A stretch of DNA of 64,000 bases from RHKX01 sp963826475 (GTDB lineage: Bacteria; Actinomycetota; Thermoleophilia; Solirubrobacterales; 70-9), in the NCBI GenBank assembly GCA_963826475.1, contig CAWGXC010000001.1, forward strand, positions 186,001 through 250,000, written 5' to 3'. This document shows positions 24,404 to 31,579 of the stretch, in pieces. Under the pieces are notes generated by a model, which had not been told where the DNA came from, did not search any database, and saw only the letters and a list, made by a program, of their open reading frames with translations. The position numbers and the translations under genes are program-made. The first letter of the stretch is position 1; each line of letters starts with the position of its first letter.

Positions 24404-25345
24404 TTGGCTGACGAGAATCGCGACGACGACACCGCTGACTACGGGACGGCGAAGGACCAGACGGGTGGCGACGCGGATTCGGCCGCGCCCGAGCTCGGCA
24501 AGCTGAACAAGGACTACACGATCCCCGGGGTCAACCCTGACGAGACCGAGCCCTACAAGTGGCACACCGGTGAGAAGCGCGATCACGGTGGCGAGGACGC
24601 CATCGAGGTCATCGACCTGGTCAAGCAGTTCGGCAACACCCGCATCCAGAACGGCCTCAACCTCGGCCTTCCCGACAACGAGGTCTCGATGGTCCTCGGC
24701 CCGTCCGGAACCGGCAAGAGCGTGCTGATCAAGCTGATCGTCGGCCTGCTCTACCCGGACTCCGGCGACATCCTCGTCCACGGCGAGTCGGTCCCCAACA
24801 TGACCGACGACGAGCTCTTCGAGATGCGCAAGAAGTTCGGCCTCCTCTTCCAGGACGGCGCTCTGTTCGGTTCGATGAACATCTACGACAACACGGCATT
24901 TCCGCTCCGGCAGCACACCGACAAGTCCGAAGACGAGATCGCGAACATCGTCAACGGGCGGCTTCAGGAGGTCGGTCTCGCCGAAGCTCATTACAAGATG
25001 CCGAACGAGCTCTCGGGCGGGATGCGCAAGCGCGCCGGGTTTGCCCGCGCCCTCGTGCTCGATCCCGCGATCGTCTTCTTCGACGAGCCGGACTCGGGCC
25101 TCGACCCGGTGCGAACGGCGCTCCTCTGTGAGCTGATCCGCGAGATCCACGAGGAGAACGGGGGCTGTTACATGGTGATCAGCCACGACCTCGGCACCGC
25201 TCGCCGGATCGCCGACTTCATCGCCGTCCTCTGGAAGGGCCGGATCGTGGAGTCGGGGCCCTCGGAGGAGTTGTTCGAGTCCGATAACGACTTCGTACGG
25301 CAGTTCTTGAACGCAGAAGTTGACGGCCCCCTAGCAATGGACTAG
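24404..25345 (+). CDS. mlaF: MlaF/Mkl-type ABC ATPase
   Basis: This 313-residue ATPase drives the MlaE pair. Walker A is GPSGTGKSVLIK, the signature is LSGGMRKRAGFARAL, Walker B is IVFFDEPDSGLDP, and the switch histidine is in MVISHDLGTARRI. It begins with about 65 acidic residues (TTG start, DENRDDDTADYGTAKD) that are absent from short MlaF proteins. The TTG at 24404 is fixed by AGGAGGAG at 24391-24398, seven bases upstream, one of the best ribosome sites in the window. The stop codon abuts a large bipartite palindrome. I infer lipid transport at the cytoplasmic membrane; the cargo is unknown. Confidence 0.93.
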   Translation: MADENRDDDTADYGTAKDQTGGDADSAAPELGKLNKDYTIPGVNPDETEPYKWHTGEKRDHGGEDAIEVIDLVKQFGNTRIQNGLNLGLPDNEVSMVLGPSGTGKSVLIKLIVGLLYPDSGDILVHGESVPNMTDDELFEMRKKFGLLFQDGALFGSMNIYDNTAFPLRQHTDKSEDEIANIVNGRLQEVGLAEAHYKMPNELSGGMRKRAGFARALVLDPAIVFFDEPDSGLDPVRTALLCELIREIHEENGGCYMVISHDLGTARRIADFIAVLWKGRIVESGPSEELFESDNDFVRQFLNAEVDGPLAMD

Positions 25346-25452
25346 ATCTGGCGGCGCGGGAGCGCGCTGCTCGGCGTCCTCGTCGCCTCACGGCCAGATG
25401 GCCGCATCGGCTCCTGCGTCCTTGATCAGCGCGCTCCCGCACTCGCCAGATC
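25345..25452. terminator. Bipartite palindrome at the end of the MlaEEF operon
   Basis: Outer arms of about 22 paired bases (GATCTGGC plus GCGGGAGCGCGCTG at 25345-25369, and the complement at 25427-25452) enclose a 57-base loop. That loop contains its own perfect hairpin, CGGCCA-GA-TGGCCG at 25391-25404. It starts on the last base of the MlaF stop codon. There is no U tract, so it could be a Rho-dependent end, an mRNA stabiliser or a repeat-family palindrome. A similar two-tier structure lies at 55155-55241. Confidence 0.6.
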
Positions 25453-25514
25453 CACCGCGGGGGCTTAACTCACAACCTGCTTTCCCCGTGAACACGCTCC
25501 GTACTCTCTAGCCA

Positions 25515-28199
25515 ATGCGCTCGCTGCTTGGCCGCATCGGAGAGTGGGCCGTGACCCGGCCCGCCCCGACCATCGTCGGGGTGATCTCGATCGTCGCCAT
25601 CATCGGCGTCGTCGGCGCGCTGCGGCTTTCTCCCGACGCGGGCACAGACAAGCTCGTCGACAACGGCTCCGCCGCCTTCCGGGGCACGCAGGAATTCCGC
25701 GAGCGCTTCGGCGATGACGCCATCGTCGTGCTCGCCGAGGGCGATCTGACCAAGCTCGTCCTGACCAAGAACCTCGGTCAGTTGCTGGGGCTCGAAGGCT
25801 GCCTGGCCGGGAACGCCGACACGAACGGTCAATACGCGGCACCGGTCTGCCAGGAGATCCACGATCTCGGCGCGACCCGGGTCGTCTTCGGGCCGGCGAC
25901 GTTCCTCAACGAGGCCGCGAAGCGCACGAGCCAGGCGATCGCCGAGCAGGCCTCGGCGCTGAAGCTCCAGGCACAGCAGAACGCGGCAAATGCCGCCGCT
26001 GCGGCGAAGGCTCAGGGAGCGACGGCGGCCGAGCAGGCGGCCGTCGCCCAGCAGGCGCAGCAGCAGGTTCTCTCTCAGGCGATCGCCGAGTTCTCCAAGC
26101 TGAACCTCAGCCTCTCCGACGTGGTCCGCGGGATCACGATCGACAACACGCAGTTCGTCTCGTCGATCGTGTTCGACACCGCGCAGCAATCGGGCACGCC
26201 GAAGTCCAAGTTCGGCTACCTGTTCCCCTCCGCCAAGGGTGCGTTGATCTCGATCCGGCTGCAGCCGGACATCTCCGACGGAACCCGCCGCAAGGCGATC
26301 GGCCTGATCCGCGATGCGGTCGCCAACGACGCCTTCAAGCTGGACGGGGGCAGCTACGCGGTCAGCGGCATCCCGGTCGTGGTCGAGGGGCTCGCCGACG
26401 AGATCAGCGGCGAGATAGCGCTGCTCTTCGGGGCCGCGCTCGCGGTGATGGCGCTGGTCCTCCTGCTGGTCTTCGGCCCGCCGCTGCGGCTGCTGCCCCT
26501 CTTCATCGCGCTCGGCGCCGCGGCGTTCGCGTTCGGCTTGCTGTCGCTGATCGGCGGCACGCTGACGATGGCCTCCGTCGCCGTGCTGCCGGTGGTCATC
26601 GGGCTCGCGGTCGATTACGCCATTCAGCTTCAGGCGCGCTTCCGCGAGGCCGCCGACAGGGGCGAACGCCCGCCGGCCGCCGCCGTGATCGCCGCGGTCA
26701 GGGGCGGGCCCGTGATCGGCACGGCAGCGCTGGCCACCTCGGTCGGATTTCTCTCGCTCACCCTGTCGCCGATTCCGATGGTTCGGGAGTTCGCGCTCTC
26801 GCTCGTCGCCGGGATCTTCGCCGCTCTCGCGATCTCGCTCACGGCCGGCCTCGCCGCGCTGTCGATGGCCTCGCGCCCCACGCCGAAGGCCGGGCTGCTG
26901 CTCGCAAGGGGCCGGGAGCGGGCGCTTGCCGGCGACGGTCGCATCGGCGCTGCCGCCCGTTCCGCGGCGAGCGCCGGCAGGGGCGCCGGATCCGCCTTCG
27001 CCGCAATCCGGCGTGGTGCGGCCGACGTGAGCCAGAGGGCGCTGGCGGCCTCGATCCAGACGCCCGGACGCGTCCTCGCCGTCGCTGCCCTGCTGGCCGT
27101 CACGGGCTGGGTGGCCGGGACGGGCACGAAGGTAGTCAGCGACATCCGCCAGCTCGTTCCCTCCGATCTGCCGGCGCTGAAGTCGGTCGACGAGCTCCAG
27201 AACGCAACCGGCGTCTCCGGGGAGCTCGACGTGCTCGTCTCCGGCGATGTGACCTCGCCCGAATCGATCGCGTGGATGAGCGCCTTCAAGCAGAGGGTCC
27301 TCACCGAGCACGGGTTCGACGGTCAGTTCCCCAAGTGCATGGATCCGGGCACCGAGCTCTGCCCGGGCCCCTCGCTCTCGGACCTGTTCGACCTCGGGAA
27401 GAAGGCGCCGAGCCAGGACCGGATCGCGGCGGTCCTCGACGCGATCCCCCCGTACTTCTCACAGGCGATCCTCTCGCAGACGGATGCCGGGGACGTGGCC
27501 AACCTCTCGTTTCTGATCCCGGTCATGCCGCTCGACGAGCAGGAAGCGCTGATCGGAGACATCCGCTCCGAGCTCGATCCTCCCGACGGCATCAGCGCCG
27601 AGGTCGTCGGGCTTCCGGTGCTTGCGGCCGACGCCAACTCCGAGCTCTCGGGATCGCGCTACTGGCTCACCCTCGTCGGCCTGCTCGCCGTCGGGCTCAT
27701 GTTGCTCGCCGTCTATCGGTCTTTCTCACGTGCCCTCGTCCCATTGGTTCCGATCGCACTGGCGACCGGATGGTCGGCCCTCGTCCTGGAGGCGATTCAC
27801 ATTCCGCTGAACCCGATGTCGGCGACCCTCGGGGCCCTGGTGATCGCGGTAGCAACGGAGTTCAGCGTGATCCTTTCAGCGCGCTATCACGAGGAGCGGG
27901 AGTCGGGCGAGTCGGTGGGGGAGGCGCTCCGGCTCACCTATTCGCGAACCGGAGCCGCCGTCCTCGCTTCCGGCATCACCTCGATCGCCGGCTTCGGAGT
28001 GCTTGCGTTCAGCGGGATCACGATGCTCCGGGACTTCGGACTGGTGACGATCGTCGACCTCTCCGTCGCCCTCGCTGGGGTGATGCTCGTGCTGCCCGCG
28101 GCTCTGGTCTGGGCCGAGGGCCATCCCCACCCGTCGGCGGCGCTGCGGCGCGTGCGCTTGCCGCGCCGACCGACGCGCAGCGCGGACGCCCGCGCCTGA
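25515..28199 (+). CDS. RND/MMPL-family exporter
   Basis: This 894-residue protein has the duplicated RND layout. TM1 is at the N-terminus (VGVISIVAIIGVVGALRLSP), then a large ectodomain with a Gln/Ala-rich coiled coil at residues about 150-190, a five-helix bundle, a cytosolic loop of about 80 residues, and a second copy. The first half has the family proton-relay motif as IGLAVDYAIQLQARF. The equivalent in the second half is VIAVATEFSVILSARY, with Glu in place of Asp. RND/MMPL proteins, including the HpnN group, export hydrophobic lipids. It lies 170 bases after the MlaEEF operon on the same strand, so a role in envelope lipid traffic is likely but inferred. The cargo is unknown. Confidence 0.9.
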   Translation: MRSLLGRIGEWAVTRPAPTIVGVISIVAIIGVVGALRLSPDAGTDKLVDNGSAAFRGTQEFRERFGDDAIVVLAEGDLTKLVLTKNLGQLLGLEGCLAGNADTNGQYAAPVCQEIHDLGATRVVFGPATFLNEAAKRTSQAIAEQASALKLQAQQNAANAAAAAKAQGATAAEQAAVAQQAQQQVLSQAIAEFSKLNLSLSDVVRGITIDNTQFVSSIVFDTAQQSGTPKSKFGYLFPSAKGALISIRLQPDISDGTRRKAIGLIRDAVANDAFKLDGGSYAVSGIPVVVEGLADEISGEIALLFGAALAVMALVLLLVFGPPLRLLPLFIALGAAAFAFGLLSLIGGTLTMASVAVLPVVIGLAVDYAIQLQARFREAADRGERPPAAAVIAAVRGGPVIGTAALATSVGFLSLTLSPIPMVREFALSLVAGIFAALAISLTAGLAALSMASRPTPKAGLLLARGRERALAGDGRIGAAARSAASAGRGAGSAFAAIRRGAADVSQRALAASIQTPGRVLAVAALLAVTGWVAGTGTKVVSDIRQLVPSDLPALKSVDELQNATGVSGELDVLVSGDVTSPESIAWMSAFKQRVLTEHGFDGQFPKCMDPGTELCPGPSLSDLFDLGKKAPSQDRIAAVLDAIPPYFSQAILSQTDAGDVANLSFLIPVMPLDEQEALIGDIRSELDPPDGISAEVVGLPVLAADANSELSGSRYWLTLVGLLAVGLMLLAVYRSFSRALVPLVPIALATGWSALVLEAIHIPLNPMSATLGALVIAVATEFSVILSARYHEERESGESVGEALRLTYSRTGAAVLASGITSIAGFGVLAFSGITMLRDFGLVTIVDLSVALAGVMLVLPAALVWAEGHPHPSAALRRVRLPRRPTRSADARA

Positions 28200-28200
28200 G

Positions 28201-29007
28201 ATGGCGACGGAGCGCGGGAGCGGTGACGGCTGGTGGCCCGACGGCGACGGGGAGAGGGACCGGGATGAGAAGTCCAAGCCCGGGAAGCCGGGGGAGGGTC
28301 CCGGGAAGCCGCCCCGAGGTCTCGCCTCGACGTCGCGCTCGACGCGATCGCCCTCGCGCTACTCCACCTTCGTCGGCCTGGCGTTCGTGGCTCTGATCGT
28401 GGTCGCGCTGTTCAATCTGCTCGGCGACGACAGCACCGGTATCAAGATCGACGAGGGGTTTCCGCTGGCGGAGTTCGCGGCCCCGAACGCCCTCGGCACG
28501 AGCGACGCCGACGCCAACGTCGCCCAGGACGACTGCGAGAGCTCGCGTAACCCGTGCCCTGACGACCAGCGTCGTACTCCGGCCTGCGAGATCCCGGTCT
28601 CCACCGGAGCGATCCGCGTGTGCGATCTGTTCGACAAGCCGCTGGCGATCTCGTTCTGGTTCACCCGCGGCGGGGACTGCATTCCGAGCCAGGACTCGTT
28701 CGACGAGGTGGCCTCCCGCTACAAGGGGAGGGTCAACTTCCTCAGCATGAACGTGCGCGATAGTCGCGAAACGGTCGCATCCATCGTCCGCGCTGACGAC
28801 TGGCACGTACCGGTCGGCCTCGATCCCGACGGCGCCGTCTCCAACCTCTACCGGATCGGGGTGTGCCCGACGATCGTGCTCGCCTACCCCGGCGGGATCG
28901 TCTACCGGACCGAGTACGCACCGCCGAACTACACGCCGGATGAGATCAGCCGCTTCATCGATCGGTTGCTTGCCGCCTCCGACGAGCGTGACTCACGTTC
29001 GCGATGA
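28201..29007 (+). CDS. Membrane-anchored thioredoxin-fold (TlpA/AhpC-like) protein
   Basis: This 268-residue protein starts one base after the stop of the RND gene. It has a charged, Gly/Pro-rich cytosolic N-terminus (about 55 residues), one membrane segment (STFVGLAFVALIVVALFNLL), and an external thioredoxin-like domain with FPLAEFAAPN, LAISFWFTRGGDCIPSQDSF and PVGLDPDGAVSNLYRIGVCPTI. The usual CxxC is replaced by CIPS, with a second cysteine in GVCPT opposite the cis-proline. A short, Cys-rich insertion (QDDCESSRNPCPDD and ACEIPV) is unusual. This suggests a peroxiredoxin-like or one-cysteine thiol role rather than a standard disulfide reductase. Co-transcription with the RND exporter and the following B3/B4 gene is likely. 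Confidence 0.8.
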   Translation: MATERGSGDGWWPDGDGERDRDEKSKPGKPGEGPGKPPRGLASTSRSTRSPSRYSTFVGLAFVALIVVALFNLLGDDSTGIKIDEGFPLAEFAAPNALGTSDADANVAQDDCESSRNPCPDDQRRTPACEIPVSTGAIRVCDLFDKPLAISFWFTRGGDCIPSQDSFDEVASRYKGRVNFLSMNVRDSRETVASIVRADDWHVPVGLDPDGAVSNLYRIGVCPTIVLAYPGGIVYRTEYAPPNYTPDEISRFIDRLLAASDERDSRSR

Positions 29008-29662
29008 GCCCGACGTGACGGACTTCGACGAGCTCGCTGAGCGTGGCCACATCGATCCTGAGCTCGAAGAGGAGATGCCGGGCCTCTACCTCAGGCACGT
29101 CAGCGTGGAGCGGGGCTCGGGCAGGAGTCCAGCCGGTATGAAGGAGCGGCTCGCGATCCTCTCCAGCCGCTTCGGCGGTCCGCAGGCGATCGCCATGCGC
29201 AACAAGCCGATCCCCTGGGCCTACCGCGTCTTCTACCGGCACATCGGACTCGACCCCGACGTCCAGCGGACCCAGGTCGAGGCACTCGTTCTCGAGCGGA
29301 TGACGAAGGGCGGCTTCGTCAGCAAGAACCTCCTCGACGACGCCCTGACGATCGCGACGATCGAGTCGGGAGTGCCGATCCGCGCGCTGGATGCCGATCG
29401 GGCAGGCCATCCGCTCACGATCCGGCCCAGCAGGGAGGGGGAGGCGCTCGAGGGTCGGCCGGGAGACCTACCGCCCGGGACCCTGATCCTCGCCGACCCC
29501 GAGCGGCCCCTCGGCCTGTTGTTCGGAGCGCTCGCAGCGGGGCGAGGAGTGTCTCCCGCGACGGAGCGCACGCTGCTCACGGCGGTTGGAGTGCGCGGCG
29601 TGCCGGAGATCGCGGTCGAGGAGGCCCTCTGGCTGGTTGCGGACGCGATGCGATCCGCCTGA
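28988..29662 (+). CDS. B3/B4 tRNA-binding-domain protein
   Basis: This 224-residue protein resembles stand-alone B3/B4 domain proteins (COG3382), which share the editing-type domain of phenylalanyl-tRNA synthetase beta. Supporting blocks are PIPWAYRVFYRHIGLDPDVQ, RTQVEALVLERMTKGGFVSK and LLDDALTIATIESGVPIRAL, followed by TLILADPERPLGLLFG. Such proteins are thought to edit or deacylate misacylated tRNA or free amino acids, though few are proven. The start is GTG 28988, overlapping the upstream stop by 20 bases; GTG 29015 is an alternative. A strong hairpin follows the stop codon directly. The neighbours give no metabolic clue. Confidence 0.78.
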   Translation: MTHVRDEPDVTDFDELAERGHIDPELEEEMPGLYLRHVSVERGSGRSPAGMKERLAILSSRFGGPQAIAMRNKPIPWAYRVFYRHIGLDPDVQRTQVEALVLERMTKGGFVSKNLLDDALTIATIESGVPIRALDADRAGHPLTIRPSREGEALEGRPGDLPPGTLILADPERPLGLLFGALAAGRGVSPATERTLLTAVGVRGVPEIAVEEALWLVADAMRSA

Positions 29663-29711
29663 ATCGGGGTCGCGGCGGGGTCGGTCCGGTTAAACTGGCC
29701 CCGACCCCGAT
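29663..29711 (+). terminator. Inverted repeat between the B3/B4 and Cys-His protein genes
   Basis: ATCGGGGTCG at 29663-29672 pairs perfectly with CGACCCCGAT at 29702-29711, right behind the stop codon. The 29-base loop contains GGTTAAACTGG, and the repeat ends a few bases before AAAGGAG, the ribosome site of the next gene. It could terminate, attenuate or mark a promoter. No U tract is present. Confidence 0.5.
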
Positions 29712-29727
29712 CTTGAAAGGAGCACGG

Positions 29728-30231
29728 ATGCCCGCGCTTCTGGAACACGATCCGAATGCCGGGAACGCACCTGCTCCGAGTGGATCCCGCCGGGGAGCCC
29801 TCGTCGGAGACGACCGCGCGGCCAGGGTCGAGCTGCGCCGGCAGATCGCGCACATGGAGCGTGAGCTCGGCGAGCTCTTCGCGACCACCTTTCCCCGTCT
29901 CGGCATCGATTGGACAGTCGGCGCCGCCGGTGGCCCTCGGGTGCTCGGAATCGGCGAGCTCGAGCGCACTCGCGACGCGCTGGCCACGAGGCTGGCCGAG
30001 GCGCGGGCTGAAATCTCACGTCGTGCCGATCACGAGCAGCGCAACCGTGAGCTCGTCGAGCGGATGATCGCCGATCCGGCCGAGTATCGCTGGGTCAGGG
30101 TCCGCAACGAGGACGTCGGCGAGCCGGGCTGCAAACACTGGCACTCGCGACCGCGCTGGGGCATCCTCGGGATGTTCGCCGGTTGGTGGCGGGTCAAGCT
30201 GTCCTCGGGTTGTCCGTTAGCCACCGGGTAG
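29728..30231 (+). CDS. Conserved hypothetical protein with C-terminal Trp/Cys-rich motif
   Basis: This 167-residue soluble protein has a helical N-terminal half (RVELRRQIAHMERELGELFA and RDALATRLAEARAEISRR) and a compact C-terminus with EPGCKHWHSRPRWGILGMFA then WWRVKLSSGCPLATG. The CKHWH segment and the GCP cysteine could bind a metal or form a small fold; the pattern looks like a conserved actinobacterial family that I cannot name. The ATG at 29728 has AAAGGAG at ideal spacing. It is followed by a basic membrane protein on the same strand. Function unknown. Confidence 0.75.
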   Translation: MPALLEHDPNAGNAPAPSGSRRGALVGDDRAARVELRRQIAHMERELGELFATTFPRLGIDWTVGAAGGPRVLGIGELERTRDALATRLAEARAEISRRADHEQRNRELVERMIADPAEYRWVRVRNEDVGEPGCKHWHSRPRWGILGMFAGWWRVKLSSGCPLATG

Positions 30232-30265
30232 CGCCGAGCGCGCCGCCCGACCCGAGATAGACGAG

Positions 30266-30802
30266 ATGGCATCGAAGTCGGCGCGCAAGCGTCGCAAGCG
30301 TCGTCCACCGCCCGCGCCCAACCCCGCCGCCACCGCTGGCGAGGGTGAGGCCTCCGTCGCTCCGGCGAAGACGCCCGCCCGCTCGCGCCGCTCGGCGGAG
30401 CCGGAGCCCCCGCCGGCACCCTGGGGCAGCTTCCCGCTGATCGAGCTTGCGGTCCTGCTCGGAATCGTGATGCTCGTCATCGGGTTCTTCTTCGTGCACG
30501 GCTCGCGGGGAGCGATCCTGATCGCGACCGGACTCATTCTCGGATCGATCGGCGGCCTCGACCTGACGATCCGGGAGCACTTCTCCGGCTACCGCTCGCA
30601 CACGATGTTGCTCGCGGGTCTGCCGGCGATCGTCGTGCTCGGCCTGCTCGTCTACCTCGCCCCGGACGGGCTGCCCACGATCGCCCGCATCGCAATCGGG
30701 TTGGTCGTCTTCGCGGTCTCTTCCTACCTGCTCTCGAGAGCGTTCGCCAACCGCTCGGGTGGTCTGCGCTTCCGGTTCGGCAAGCCGGGCGGGGGTCGTT
30801 GA
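30266..30802 (+). CDS. Small membrane protein with basic N-terminus
   Basis: This 178-residue protein starts with a very basic stretch (SKSARKRRKRRPPPAPNPAA) and an Ala/Pro-rich linker, then has four predicted membrane helices: LIELAVLLGIVMLVIGFFFV, GAILIATGLILGSIGGLDL, MLLAGLPAIVVLGLLVYL and TIARIAIGLVVFAVSSYLL. The N-terminus may contact nucleic acid or phospholipid heads. I do not recognise a named family. It follows the hypothetical gene by 34 bases and is convergent with the integration host factor gene, with a strong hairpin between them. Confidence 0.75.
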   Translation: MASKSARKRRKRRPPPAPNPAATAGEGEASVAPAKTPARSRRSAEPEPPPAPWGSFPLIELAVLLGIVMLVIGFFFVHGSRGAILIATGLILGSIGGLDLTIREHFSGYRSHTMLLAGLPAIVVLGLLVYLAPDGLPTIARIAIGLVVFAVSSYLLSRAFANRSGGLRFRFGKPGGGR

Positions 30803-30816
30803 CGTCGATATGACCC

Positions 30817-30853
30817 GGCGGCGACCCGGTTGCTCGTCACCCGGGTCGCCGCC
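30817..30853. terminator. Hairpin between convergent genes
   Basis: GGCGGCGACCCGG (30817-30829) pairs perfectly with CCGGGTCGCCGCC (30841-30853) across an 11-base loop. It lies 14 bases behind the stop of the small membrane protein and 39 bases from the stop of the convergent host-factor gene, so it can serve both. There is no U tract. Confidence 0.7.
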
Positions 30854-30892
30854 ATGGTCGATGCTCACGGGCCGTTCAGCGGCCCGGGGGTC

Positions 30893-31228
30893 CTAGCGAA
30901 CGCTCTGCTTGGTCGCGAGCGCTCCGGCGAGGGCTTCGCGCTGACGCAGCGTCAGGCGGCCCAGCTGCCGGTTTTCGCTCACGGCGAGTGGCACCAGGAA
31001 CTTGCGGGTCCTCGTTCGGCCCCACCGCGATTGACTTCGCAACAGCTCGGAGACGGACATCGTCTCGGCCTCCCATGGGCAGGTCCGTACGACCTGCTCT
31101 GCGGGCAGGTTCCCTGCCTGCACCGATCGCTTCAAAGCGGCTCGTGCAAGTCGAACCTTGTTTGCGTGCTCGAGAGCACGAATATGTTGCGGCACAGCGG
31201 CGGGTGCAGCCGTCGAGGCAGCTTCCAT
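30893..31228 (-). CDS. mihF: Actinobacterial integration host factor-like protein (mIHF)
   Basis: This 111-residue basic protein matches the actinobacterial integration host factor family, a single-subunit, H2TH-type DNA-binding protein unrelated to enterobacterial IHF. The helical N-terminus is IRALEHANKVRLARAALKRS, followed by the family segment MSVSELLRSQSRWGRTRTRK and SENRQLGRLTLRQREAL, where a helix-two-turn-helix would sit. Known members bend DNA and compact the nucleoid. The canonical GxGxxxA-like turn is degenerate here (WGRTRTRKFLVP). The ATG at 31228 has AGGAGGAG five to eight bases upstream. The gene has a leader of over 200 bases with several hairpins, a likely control point. Confidence 0.75.
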   Translation of the reverse strand: MEAASTAAPAAVPQHIRALEHANKVRLARAALKRSVQAGNLPAEQVVRTCPWEAETMSVSELLRSQSRWGRTRTRKFLVPLAVSENRQLGRLTLRQREALAGALATKQSVR

Positions 31229-31497
31229 ACTCACTCCTCCTCCTGTTGTGAGATGTCGATTTACTTATTCAGGTTTTGGTCTTGGTGCGACCTGCCCGGG
31301 TCATCCCTCGTGAGGGGGACCTTGAAAGGGCGGCCCCGGTGGGACCCACCCTCCGCTTCCTGCCCCGAGCGTTGGTGCTTGCGGCACCCTAGTCCTCTCC
31401 GGCGACCCGTGCCCCCGGCCAACCGACTTTTCCCGCCGCCGCGTCCGCTAAGAGCAGCTTTTTGAGGACCGAATTCCCCTTGTGCTGCCGCGGACAA
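31229..31497 (-). promoter_or_regulatory. Structured 5' leader of the host-factor gene, no protein-coding content seen
   Basis: This stretch lies between the terminator of the upstream synthase gene and the mIHF start. At 31289-31388 it contains four successive small hairpins: GACC/GGTC (31289-31302), CCCT/AGGG (31305-31316), GGTGGG/CCCACC (31338-31350) and GGTGC/GCACC (31374-31388). The rest includes a GCAGC/GCTGC pair near its upstream end. No tRNA, SRP RNA, RNase P or known riboswitch core could be matched. An untranslated leader or a separate small RNA are both possible. Confidence 0.45.
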
Positions 31498-31499
31498 GG

Positions 31500-31522
31500 A
31501 AAAACTACCCGGCATGGGGTAG
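31500..31522 (-). terminator. Intrinsic terminator of the alpha-oxoamine synthase gene
   Basis: On the minus strand CTACCC (31522-31517) pairs with GGGTAG (31510-31505) across a six-base loop and is followed by TTTTT. It lies 57 bases behind the synthase stop codon. This is the only classic U-tract terminator I noticed in the window. Confidence 0.88.
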
Positions 31523-31579
31523 GCAGTCCGGACTCACGCAACCGGTTACTGAGAGCAGGGCTCCGGTTACGCGGCTTCG

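Noticed and set aside
25470..27311. A 613-codon frame antisense to the RND exporter
   Set aside because: The RND helices and motifs are clear on the plus strand. The antisense product is Arg/Gly/Asp-rich without domains.
31229..31579. A tRNA, SRP RNA or RNase P gene in the 350-base gap
   Set aside because: No cloverleaf, SRP core or RNase P core could be matched on either strand.
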